DNA from: Adiantum capillus-veneris
Lineage: Eukaryota > Streptophyta > Polypodiopsida > Polypodiales > Pteridaceae
Assembly: GCA_014529385.2 (NCBI GenBank)
Contig: CM043947.1
Coordinates: 119,007,873 to 119,071,872, forward strand
Direction of reading: 5' to 3'
DNA length: 64,000 nt
Made by a program: the position numbers and the translations under genes
Notes under the pieces: model-generated
Seen by the model: the letters and a program-made list of their open reading frames with translations, nothing else
Database searches by the model: none
Told to the model about the DNA's origin: nothing
In this document: positions 43,610-53,777 of the stretch, in pieces
How the letters are laid out: each line of letters opens with the position of its first letter
Numbering within the stretch: the stretch's first letter is position 1

Positions 43610-45060
43610 TATTGATATCAAAGGTTTTTTACTTAATTTACTATATTTCCCTTTTTTATTTTTCCCAAACATTAATGTAATTTTACTGGGATATATAGTT
43701 AAACTAATTTTCTAATGATAGCATAATTACCATGGGTTCCCTAAGGTCTAATAAACCTGTGATAAATATCTCAATTCAATTTAAATCTATTTGTTAGTTT
43801 CCCCTATTTAGTTTGTCTAAAAAACAAAGTTTTTCTGTTAAAATAATTAACTAGATTAATTAATTCAGCTTCTCCTAATTATCATAATTTTCTTAACACC
43901 TAATTAACCCCTAATAAATATATCACAGAATTTGAATTCAATTTACTAATTTCCCCTATTTAAATTACTAAAAAAATAGAGTATTTCTTCTAAAGTAATT
44001 AGCTGGATTAATTATCTGAGCTTATCCTAATTATCATGGGTTACGTAGAACCTAATTAACCCCTAATAAATATATCACAACATTTAATATCAATTTACTA
44101 ATTTCTCCTATTTAAATTGCTCAAAAAATAGAGTATTTATTCTAAAGTAATTAGCTAGATTATTTATCTACAATTTTCCTAATTATCACGAGTTTTTGAA
44201 CACCTAACTAACCACTGAAAAATATATCATAGTATTTGAAATCCATTTACTAATTTCCCCTATTTAAATTGCTCAAAAAACATAGTATTTCTACGAAAGT
44301 AATTAGCTAAATTAATTATCTGAGCTTCTCCTAATTAGAACCAGTTTTTTAACACCTAATTAACAACTGATAAATATATCACAACATTTGAAATTCATTT
44401 ACTAATTTTCCCTATTTAAATTACTCAAAAAATAGAGTATTTCTACTAAAATAATTAGATCGATTAATTATCTGATCTTCTCCTAGTTATCATGGGTTTT
44501 TTAACACCTAATTGACCACTGGTAAATATATCACACCATTTGAAATCCGTTTACTAAGTTTCCCTATTTAAATTACTCAAAAAATAGAGTAATTCTACCG
44601 AATTAATTATCTAGATTAATTATCTGAGGTTTTCCTAATTATCACGGGTTTTTTAACACCTAATTAACGATTGAAAAATATATCACAGCATTTGAGATCC
44701 ATTTACTAATTTCTCCTATTTAAATTGCTCAAAAAACAGAGTATTTTTGCTAAAGTAATTATCTAGATTAATTATCTGCGATTCTCCTAATTATCAAGGG
44801 TTTTTTAACACATAATTAACCACTGATAAATATATCACAACATTTGAAATCCATTTACTAATTTCCCCTATTTAAATTACTCAAAAAGCATAGTATTTCT
44901 GCTAAAGTGATTAGCTAGATTAATTATCTGAGCTTCTCCTAATTATCATGGATTCTTGAACATCTAATTAACTATTGATAAATATATCACAACATTTGAA
45001 ATCCATTTACTAATTTCCCCAATTTAAATTACTCAAAAAACAGAGTAATTCTACCTAATT
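43610..45060. repeat. 152-bp satellite, about nine to ten tandem copies
   Basis: The phrase TATATCACA recurs at 43919, 44071, 44223, 44375, 44527, 44679, 44831 and 44983: exactly 152 bases every time, with weaker matches one and two steps earlier (43767, 43616). Each unit also holds CATTTACTAATTTCCCC, TTAAATTACTCAAAAA and ATTAATTATCTGAG. Units differ by scattered substitutions but hardly by length. It lies inside the 15.7-kb element, between the promoter and upstream exon of the minus-strand gene. Confidence 0.92.
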
Positions 45061-45490
45061 AATTAGGATAATTACTCAAAAAACTATAAGATAATTTTCT
45101 TAGATTAATGACTTTCCAATGCAACTCTCATAATTACTTCAACTTAATCTAAGATTAATTAATATATTTACCATTAATGCATGGTTAATTTGGCTAATTT
45201 CAGTCCTAATATGATAGGATAATTAATTAGCTTAATATTACTAAGCTTAATTATAATAATCATCAGAGATTAAGTAATTAAAAGAGGTTTTATGAGTATA
45301 CATAGACCTAATCTTTGATTTATTAACAAATAGCTTAATGTAACCTTGCTAATTAAGAAGGATTAGGCTAATCACCGTTAGGGTTAATCAATTAGAGATT
45401 AATCTCTAATGATTTCTGCGTAGTGTTCTCTGTAGATGAGAGAGAAAGTATCAAGGCTTCGAGTCTGTGAAATTATGAAGAGAAGGGGTC

Positions 45491-45498
45491 CTTTTATA
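45491..45498 (-). promoter_or_regulatory. TATA box of the minus-strand accessory gene
   Basis: On the minus strand GCTATAAAAGGACCCC is followed by CTTCTCTTCATAATTTCACAG and a CT-rich leader, a good plant core promoter. Transcription would run left through the satellite, which would then be intron, into the exon at 43267. Confidence 0.5.
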
Positions 45499-46579
45499 GC
45501 TTTTTTTGGGCACCGGACAGTTTCTTGCAATTTTTCCACATTCCAAGCAGCCCCCCATCTTGCATTTTGCGCCATTTGCTGCTATCATTGTCCTTGGTAG
45601 GTTTCCCCAGCTTCCACACTCCCCCCATACCTTCCAGAATTTACTTGGTTGATTTTTGCAGATCCTTAATGATGAAAATTGGAATTTTCTAGCCAATTCA
45701 AGAACCTTAGTGTAAAGAGTCTTTGTTAATGATTAATACTAGAACCATCCAATTTTTGTTACTAATTGAATTTCTATTGTAATTTTCCAGGGCCCGTAAC
45801 TTTTCCAGTTTTAATCGGATTCAGATTCTGAAAATTTCTAAACATAGTAAAGCTCTGCTTATGATTCCAAAAATACCAAAATTAATAGTGTTTGGAATCC
45901 TTCAATAGTGTTTTCTATTAAGTTTTGCAAGCTTTGTACAATCTTTAAGGTTTCAGAAACTGGAAACCTTACAACACAGATCAACTCCCTCCAATGGCAA
46001 TCCACGCTCCATATGAAATTCCTTGGCAAGATGACAAAACTTCGTATGCAGAGGTGGTTCAATGTTCCTAACTAGACTGCTGCTTGCTTGAATCGGATGC
46101 TTTGAGGAAGGTGCCATGATGCAGTCTCAAGTGATATAACTGCACATCATCCAATGAACTCATGAGACGTGGTGTGCCCTCGCTTATCATCCCTGCTAAA
46201 AAGAAACAAGAACTTCATGGGCCTGCTCTTGTAAGCAGGGCATTCAAGGTGATGTGCTATGGGATTTGTCCCAAGATTGCATGCAGCTTGTGGACTAGCA
46301 AATTACCTTGGGAGTCTATGTCCTCTCATGCAGCCAGCAGCAGCATTAGGTTTTGCTCGCCTCTTGTTGCAAATGAGCAAGGTGTGGCACTCATGCAGCT
46401 CCAAATGCAGCTTAATGTAGCTAAATGATCCCAGGTGGGGCGCGCGTGCTCAAGCAGTAGAGAGTGTACATGTTCAATGGGAGAGACATACCTCGAATAG
46501 AAGAGGGCGGTTACTGTAATCGTCCTTGAAGCAGCCAAGCTTGCACAATAGAAGCTCTAAGAATAGTAGACCTTGAGCA

Positions 46580-46675
<96 letters not shown>

Positions 46676-46890
46676 GGGGTCGGGGGGGGGGGGGGGGGGC
46701 ACGGTGTTTGAAACTGCCAACTACTCATGAAACAAAGTGGGTGTGTGAAGGCTGAATTTTTCAGTATAACATTTTTTAGAATATAAATTTGGACGTTTTA
46801 AATATGGCTCCAGTGACCACACCCCCAATGTCATGCTATGCTATTTAATTATATCACATATATAGCTTTCCACCTATTCATGCTTTCACC
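45499..46890. other. Right flank of the 15.7-kb element, no gene seen
   Basis: 45500-46090 is presumed upstream promoter DNA of the accessory gene. 46100-46450 is unassigned. 46588-46671 is a long (GA)n run, followed by GGCGAGGGGTC and a run of 18 G residues (46682-46699). The last 150 bp lead into the right terminal repeat. Confidence 0.5.
46588..46699. repeat. (GA)n microsatellite and G18 run
   Basis: About 40 GA units, then an uninterrupted G18 tract. Open frames through it are RERE or SLSL artefacts. Confidence 0.95.
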
Positions 46891-46895
46891 CACCA

Positions 46896-48840
46896 ACAAT
46901 GCCTCTTATCCTGTTCAGGGAGTTGGAAAGATTGTGCTTACTGCTGCTAATGTCAGTTCTTTCACACTTGTTGATGCACTTTATGTACCTGGGATCAAGA
47001 AGAATCTCTTGTCTGTATCAGCACTTGCTAGACTTGGACTTGTAGTCAAATTTGTGGATGACAAATGTACAATTCATGATCTCAGTTTTGGTGATGAAAT
47101 TGTTGCATCAGGCCTCTTGTACCGTTGGCTATATAAGCTCACTTTGTATGACAAGTGTGGTCAAAATTTTGCAAATGTTATTGCAGATTCAAGGGCTATT
47201 TCAGATGCAAAACTTTGGCATGCACGTTTTGGTCATCTGAATTTTGCTAGTTTGCTGCGTTTGCAGAAATCTGATATGGTTGCTTCTTTGCCGCCTCTTG
47301 AAGCACCTGTCAAACATGTTTGTGAAGGCTGTATTTTGGGTAAAATGCAGCGTTCTAAGTTTCCAAAGGATGGTTCAAAGTTAGGGCCACATGCAGGTTG
47401 CAGCTTGTGCATAGTGATGTTTGTGGGGCCATGCAAACTCCGTCCTTGGGAAATTACCTGTACTTCGTGACTTTCATTGATGATTATTCTAGGAATGCAT
47501 GGGTATTTCCGCTTAAAGCGAAGTCCGAAGTTTTTATGTGCTTCAAACAATTTCTGGCTATGGCTGAAAATGTCTCGAAATGTACTATGGGCAGCCTCCG
47601 TTTGGATCAAGGGGGGGAGTATATGTCTCATGAATTTAAGGCATTTCTGGCTAGTCATGGGATAAAACACCAATGTACAGTGCCTTATACACCTCAGCAA
47701 AATGGTGTTGCTGAGAGGAAAAACATGTCACTAACGGAAATGGCACGATGTATGGTCAAAAGTCAAGCTTTGCCGCATTCTTTTTGGCTTGAGGCCATCA
47801 TGTGTGCCACTTATGTACTTAACAGGTGTCCTACAAAAGCTTTGCAGTCTATTACCCCATATGAAGCATGGCATGATAGAAAGCCTCCTATTGAGCACAT
47901 GCGTGTTTTTGGCTATTTGGTATATGCTTTGGTGCCACAAACACAGCGCAGAAAATTGGATGATAAAGCTATCAAATGTATTTTTGTTGGTTATAGTGCT
48001 GAAAGCAAAGGTTACAGGTCGTATCATCCGCAAACAAAACGTATTCTGGTTTCACGGGATGTAGTGTTTGTGGAAGATTCTGTTCAGGCCTTGCTGTCAT
48101 GTACCAGAGACAGTAATGTAAGCTCACAGGACATTTATGACACTTTGTTGCCTCTTTTCAATGGTGGAAATACGAATGTAAGTTCCAATGAGGCAAATCT
48201 ACAGCCCATGGGGGTTTCTAAAAATGTTATAGACCAGCCTATTACTGATGCAGATGTACATGATGTACCTGATGAGGAAAGGGCTGAAAATGAGCAGACT
48301 AGAAGTATGCCAAAATGGCTGGTGCACACTTTGCATGACAGTACATTGGATGCACCTTTGTCTAGTCGTACTCGTTCAGGCTCTCTCCATGCATCTTGTG
48401 CATCAAATTGTTATGCTTTGGCTGTGTCTAGTTTACATGATGTTGAGGAGCCTCTGTCTTTTGATGAAGCACAGAATTCAAAAAATTGGATGGCTGCCAT
48501 GCAATCAGAATATGATGCACTTATAGAAAATGACGCATGGACTTTATGTGATTTGCCTCCTGGTAAAAAGGCCATTGGTACGAAGTGGGTTTACAAGTTG
48601 AAACGCAAGCCGGATGGTGAGATCGATCGCCATAAGGCTCGACTTGTTGCAAAGGGTTATGCACAGTAAAAAGGCATAGATTATGAAGAGACTTTTGCTC
48701 CCACTTGTCGTATGACTACTGTGCGTTTTCTATGTGCATTGGCAGCTCATTTTGGTTGGGATGTACATCAATCAGACATTGTTACTGCTTTCTTGAATGG
48801 TGACATATTTGAGGAAGTTTATGTAACGCAGCCTTGAGGT
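46896..48840 (+). pseudogene. pol: Copia pol: pre-integrase, integrase, start of RT
   Basis: Resumes after the inserted element with SYPVQGVGKIVLTAANVSSF and ALYVPGIKKNLLSVSAL, the C-terminal end of the protease region. The GAG-pre-integrase domain shows LWHARFGHLNFASLLRLQKS and CEGCILGKMQRSKFP. A frame change near 47390 leads to integrase with the catalytic set HSDVCG, RLDQGGEY and PQQNGVAERKN, then FGYLVYALVPQTQRRKLD. RT begins NDAWTLCDLPPGKKAIGTKW and KARLVAKGYAQ, then a stop at 48667 and YEETFAPTCRMTTVRFLCAL, WDVHQSDIVTAFLNGDIFEE. A TGA at 48836 and a frame change end this stretch. Confidence 0.93.
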
Positions 48841-49899
48841 TTTGTCATAAAAGGACAAAGTGTGCAAATGTAAGAAGGCTTTGTATGGGTTGAAGCAATC
48901 TCCTCCTGCTTGGTATGAGAAAGCTGACACTCATTTGGTTAAACGAGGCTTTCGTAACCGTCCAACAGAAAGCATATTGTATGTAAAGCGTGAGGGTGAT
49001 GCACTTCTCATTGTGGTTCTTTATGTCGATCATTTGCTGATCACTGGACCAAATGAGAGACATATTGCTGAATTTAAGGCTGATTTGAATGCTACTTTCA
49101 AGATGAAAGATTTGGGGCTGTTGCATCATTACTTGGGTATACAATTTAAGCAGTGTGATGGTGGTATTGCCTTGTGTTAGAAAAGTTACATAGAGACACT
49201 GCTATGTAAGTTTGGATTTGAGGATTGCAAACCTATTTCCACTCCCATGGAAACAGGTTTGAAGTTGAGTCTACATGATGCTGGCGATCCTGCTGATGTC
49301 ACTCTTTACCAAACTACTGTTGGGTGCCTCATCTATGTATGCAACACGAGGCCGGATATTCAGTTTGCAGTCTCACAGGTCATCAAATTTATGCATAGCC
49401 CAGGGTCTAAGCATTGGCAGGCTGTCAAGAGGATTTTCTGCTACCTTTGTGACACTTTACATCTTGGCTTGTTTTATCCCAAGGGGGGATCATTGCCGCC
49501 AAACTTACATGCTTTTTCGGACTCAGATTGGGCTGGTTGTTTTGACACGCGAGTGTCCACAAGTGGTTTTTGTTTCATGCTTGGCAGTTCATGTGGTTGA
49601 GTGTGTATGGCTCAGATGCCTTATGGCTAATTTGGGTGTTGGACAGGACACTGCCAACACTATCTACACTGACAGTCAGAACACATTGGCAGTTGCGAGG
49701 AACCCAATTTTTCATACTCGCACAAAGCACATTGAGGTGTATTACCACTATGTCACGGAGAGGCTCTCAGCAGGAGAGATCAGCTTGGCTTATGTGCCAA
49801 CACAGGATAACCTTGCAGATGTTTTCACAAAGGCATTTTCTCGTGAGAAGCTTGAAGCTTTCCGCAAATCTTTGGGCTTACTCCCCTTTGTGGACTGAT
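48841..49899 (+). pseudogene. pol: Copia pol: RT C-terminal half and RNase H
   Basis: KALYGLKQSPPAWYEK is followed by the RT active site LYVDHLLITG, where the second Asp of YVDD is His, so this RT is dead. DLGLLHHYLGIQF, a TAG at 49178, SYIETLLCKFGFEDCKPIST and YVCNTRPDIQFAVSQV come next. RNase H starts at LHAFSDSDWAGCFDTR. A frame change and deletion near 49600 remove its middle. The end is readable as DSQNTLAVARNPIFHTRTKH, VPTQDNLADVFTKAFSREKL and LLPFVD with the true stop at 49897-49899. Confidence 0.92.
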
Positions 49900-49960
49900 C
49901 ATGTCCTCAAGGCATGGCACTTCCCTTTACTCATGTGCCAGCTCTCGTTCACCGCATCAC

Positions 49961-49973
49961 TCCAGGGGGGATT
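49961..49973 (+). other. Polypurine tract of the copia element
   Basis: CCAGGGGGGATT directly before the 3' LTR start at 49974. Confidence 0.85.
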
Positions 49974-50200
49974 TGTTACCATATACATGTGGTAGTGATG
50001 TGTGTGAACACACTAGGACCACCGGGGCATTTTTTCCCTCTTTAGGAGGTTTTTTCCCCCGAGCATTGTATATACGCCCATCACTCTAGGGATATCTATC
50101 TTTCCATTGCACACTAAGAAACACACTCTCTATTGTGTGCCTTGAGCTTCCTTCGTCTTCTCCAAGCTGTGTGCGTTTCTGTTCAACCCTAATTCCAACA
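49974..50200 (+). repeat. 3' LTR of the copia element
   Basis: 227 bp, TGTTACC...CCAACA, same length as the 5' LTR with about 13 substitutions and no visible indel. Followed by TTATG. Confidence 0.95.
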
Positions 50201-50751
50201 TTATGTTCCCTAATGCAATTTGGTTTATGGTGTTCTCATTTACGGTGACATCAAGATTTTTCTCCCTTGGTTGTGATCCTCTTTCTTGGACTTGTATTTG
50301 ACATTTATATATGCATTATATGAATTGATGTCGACTTGTTCTCTTACGTGCAGCTTTGAGTTGCTATTTTGATAAATCCAACCAAAAGAAAGGAATTGTT
50401 TCATTGCAAAAATGATTTTTCATGTGGTAATCATTGGTCATGTTACATTCCCTAACTTGTATAGAGGTCTCGTGAATTTAGTGCTTGTATAGTTGACTTT
50501 TTTCGAGCAGAAAATGCCGTATGCGTAGGAGTTAGTGTGCTGTTTTATACCATATCCACTTTGGGAGGATTTATGAAAAGGTCATCTTCATTTTTTTGGG
50601 TGTCTAAATTTTTTATTCAAGTCCTTATCTTGTATATAACACTCCCTCCAAAGCTAGTGGTCAAATGGTATACAAAAAAGACGCTAGAGTTTTAATAAAA
50701 ACGCTTAAAAAGGACATTATAGTGTCCTTTTTGGTACCAAACTAGTGTTAA

Positions 50752-52383
50752 TGAAAGCATCACATTTGGTGATTACATCTCCCAAGGCACAACATTCTGC
50801 TCCGTCGGCTCCATTTCCTAGAACCTGGCCGAAGCTCAAACATTATCGGATGAACTTGACTGATCAAGGCGACCAGAGCGGTACAGAACTAGCCCCCGGT
50901 GATACTTAAACTGGCCATATCTTGTCAACCGAAACCCCAACTGACGAACTGGAAAGACCGACATGCTCTTGGAAGTGAGCACTTCAGGCCCATGCATTTA
51001 TATCATCATTGACCCTTTATCAGCAGCTACCCAATCCGGTACGGATCTGCTACTAACTCAACTTCAAACTGACATAACTTCCTATTTGTAGCTCCAATTG
51101 ACGAGCCATAAAGATAGGCCTGTAGAGCACTTCAAGTACTTCAACTCTAATGAGTAAAATCCCAGCTATGACCACTTCAAGTATACTCACTGTTAGAATT
51201 ACCAAGACATCTTTTGGCCCACTAGAGCCGCATCGGCATAATTTTAACCTAAAATTGGCTTGTTAGCAAGCCCTTATTACTGTTGAATAATCATGTAGGA
51301 TTCAAATAAACCTGATTGGCATCCCTTTGCTCATTTTCTTGTCATAGAAGCGGAGCTGCACGACACCGTTGCCTTCGATTGAATGTGGCTCATAGCCATG
51401 TATGTTGATAAATGAAGAGATGGTGGTAACCTTCCATGAAAAAGCATGCAAATCTTTTTCCAATTTTGTACGCGAGCTAGATATTTAAATTTGGAAGCTT
51501 CTATGAAATATTTTCTAAAATTGAAGCCTTGCTTCACATAAATATATCTGAAAGATGAAACATCTTAGATCCTATGTACTAGCCAACATGTACTGCTGTT
51601 GACATACAGATGTCAATGCAAAATAAAACTGACCTTGTCTAGCTTTCACAGAGACTCAACCTTGTCGATTCATATATCTTAGTGATAATAAAAAATGTAC
51701 CGTAGATTACCCAGTATTGAAAGGGGATAGCTCATGTTTATATTGATTCATCTTGTTCAGAAGAACTTGCCTAGGAGCCTTGCCGTAGCAAGAGTCAAAC
51801 CCAAAATTCTAAGGTAGGTAGAGAAATATCTATGCCTGCTTCTTGAACAACCAAGAGCTAGCCACGCGGAACATCTTGCACTCTTCATTTAGGCTAGTAG
51901 TAGATCTTGCCTTTGCATCATCAAAGCTATGTATGTTTGTTGTGTTTGGAAAGCTTTGCAAATTAGAGAGTACAAACGTTAAACGTAATTCCATAGTTAC
52001 CTATCTTAGCGACCCATAATTTGTGAGTTCTAGCTTCCCTGATTTCCAAAATGATCCTCAACATGCCTTGCCTTGGAGAAGAAGAATTAGAGAAAGCCTT
52101 TGATGTCATAGGAATAGTCCCAACTGGCCTTTGTTGACCTCAAATTGAGGCACTTTGTCTAAGTATAATTTTTTCTTTTTTTTTGTCACAAATATTTCTC
52201 TGTCCAAATTGGTTGCACAACCTCATAATTTAATGAATGTGAGGTCAAAATTACCCTTCGTTCAAAGGAATGATTTGGGTTACCATTGCAAAAAAAAAAG
52301 CAACGTACCCATTAACTTGGCATCATCGCAACCGATCACAATGTGCCCATTAGCTTGGCATAACCCAAAACTCATCACACTCT
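50752..52383. other. Unassigned region right of the piggyBac element
   Basis: No gene or named repeat is seen. Open frames are under 80 codons with no domain. 50760-51250 has a moderate-GC stretch with phrases such as CCATATCTTGTCAACCGAAACC, reminiscent of retroelement U5 or leader DNA, but without ends. Confidence 0.4.
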
Positions 52384-52986
52384 AGGAAGAGAATGGGGTC
52401 TAGGAGGGCCTCTTTATTTGGTATTTTAAGGGAGTCAAACCTCTAGTATTAAGAAAGCAATCAAAGGACAACTTTTGAATTCAAACAGGGAAAACATATA
52501 GTTTTTTTGAATTCAAATTTTCTCCAAATTCAAAATCTAGCGGGCAAAACCCTATCATGCAACATATCAATGGAAAGATTCAAACCTCTAGTATTAAGAA
52601 AGCAATCAAAGGACAACTTTTGAATTCAAACAAACAAAACGGCTAGTTTATTTGAATTCAAATTTTCCCCCCGAAATAAAATTTAAAATCTAACGGACAA
52701 AACCATATCATGTAACATATCTACGGAAAGAGCTCGGCGTGAAGATTACGAATCTATTTTCTCCGCTCAAATCAGAGATCATACGTAGGAGCTATGGAAG
52801 GCCGAAAATCATAAACTTGTCCATCCCCTTTGTTGGGAAGAAAAGTGCATCCTTTGACCACTCTTACACCTCTCTTACATGCCTACTATTCTTGCACACA
52901 TGGCATGTATCTATTTGTCATAATGTTAATCACGTCCATTATCTCTTGGCAAATAAAGAGTCCCTCCTAGAACCCATCCTCTTCTT
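52384..52986. mobile_element. MITE, copy 1 (603 bp)
   Basis: Left end AGGAAGAGAATGGGG, TCTAGGAGGGCCTCTTTATTTG; right end on the minus strand AAGAAGAGGATGGG, TTCTAGGAGGGACTCTTTATTTG. These are inverted repeats of about 38 bp. The interior aligns with copy 2 in inverse orientation and contains an extra tandem duplication of 145 bp (phrase TCAAACCTCTAGTATTAAG at 52435 and 52580), which explains its greater length. No coding capacity. The target duplication is unclear. Confidence 0.85.
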
Positions 52987-53716
52987 GATGACATCATCTC
53001 AAGACCCACATGTAAGCATTTCCCTACCTAAGAGCCAAAGGGACATCACAAGATGCGGAAGCTACCTACTGGTAGTGGATTGGAAGCAATAATAGAGGAT
53101 TCAGGAGGGAGATCATTAGTTTGGTAGTGAAGACTTTTCCCTCGACGTGCAACAACAACATGGGGTGTGTGGTGTCTAACGACGACATCTTGCATGCGAT
53201 GCAATGAGGGATACCTACTACATTTCATCTGCATGTTCCACCACATGAACTGCACTTGACGCTAGCAGTTGTAGCCGACCACATCATCACAACAACAACA
53301 TGCACAAGAAACATGGGGCACCCAAATGCATGTAGATTAACGACCACCCAGTTGCGCCTTTTTATTTTAATTTTATTATCACTTTGTTTTTTTCCTATTT
53401 TCTTCACCCCTCCCACTCGACATGTAGTTACATTGAAAGCTTAGCCTTTCTCTCTCTCGCTCTTTCTTCTTATAGCCACCATCTAGCCATCTTCGACTCC
53501 TTCATGGCTGTGGCAGCATGCCAACGACCAATGTGGGATACACCACTTGTTGATCTATCACCCCCTCTCTAGTTGACGACCATATCATTTGTCGACGATG
53601 TCTATTGCATGGAAACCAAGTGCTGCTACTGGCCGCCCTTGTATGCCCCAGGCTTTACCGGGTTGATGGTTGTTTGCACTCCTCGTTGCTAGGATGCATG
53701 GGCCGAATTACTTCTC

Positions 53717-53777
<61 letters not shown>

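Larger units (their letters stand above)
31216..46891. mobile_element. 15.7-kb DNA transposon with GGGTG...CACCC ends and two convergent genes; superfamily not recognised
   Basis: It interrupts copia pol exactly. Left end GGGTGAAAGCATAGAATGG and right end (minus strand) GGGTGAAAGCATGAATAGG share a 12-base perfect TIR that extends imperfectly. The target copy reads GCCA on the left and ACCA on the right, a 3-4 bp duplication with one change. Inside are a plus-strand transposase-like gene (31.7-35.4 kb) and a minus-strand accessory gene (45.5-36.3 kb), facing each other. TGCTATATAGCA-rich repeats lie in both genes' introns and between them, and a 152-bp satellite lies behind the accessory gene. 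Subterminal palindromes lie at 31245-31266. A 4-bp duplication would fit the Sola2 group, but I cannot confirm that. Confidence 0.8.
29612..50200 (+). mobile_element. Ty1/copia retrotransposon, split by a 15.7-kb insertion
   Basis: LTRs of 227 bp at both ends, TTATG target duplication, iMet-type primer site at 29841, polypurine tract CCAGGGGGGA just before the 3' LTR, and Gag and Pol in the copia order (gag, PR, INT, RT, RNase H). The insertion at 31216-46891 falls between the protease active site and the pre-integrase domain. Without it the element is about 4.9 kb, normal for copia. I count about 13 differences between the LTRs, older than the nested gypsy-type insertion at 9128. Confidence 0.95.
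26575..50747 (+). mobile_element. piggyBac-type DNA transposon, split by nested elements
   Basis: The left end reads CTAA then CACTAGTTCTG at 26575. The right end, read inward on the minus strand, is TTAA (50748-50751) then CACTAGTTTGG. Shared TIR CACTAGTT next to a TTAA-type site (left copy mutated to CTAA) is the piggyBac signature. Subterminal GACATT...AGTGTC blocks occur at both ends. The coding region is a piggyBac transposase. Removing the copia insertion and its 5-bp duplication leaves 3579 bp, a normal length for an autonomous element. The ends were found by eye from short matches. Confidence 0.78.

Noticed and set aside
31216-46891. Helitron or Maverick-type giant element
   Set aside because: There are clear inverted termini and a short target duplication, no TC...CTRR ends, and no helicase, polymerase B or capsid-like frame.
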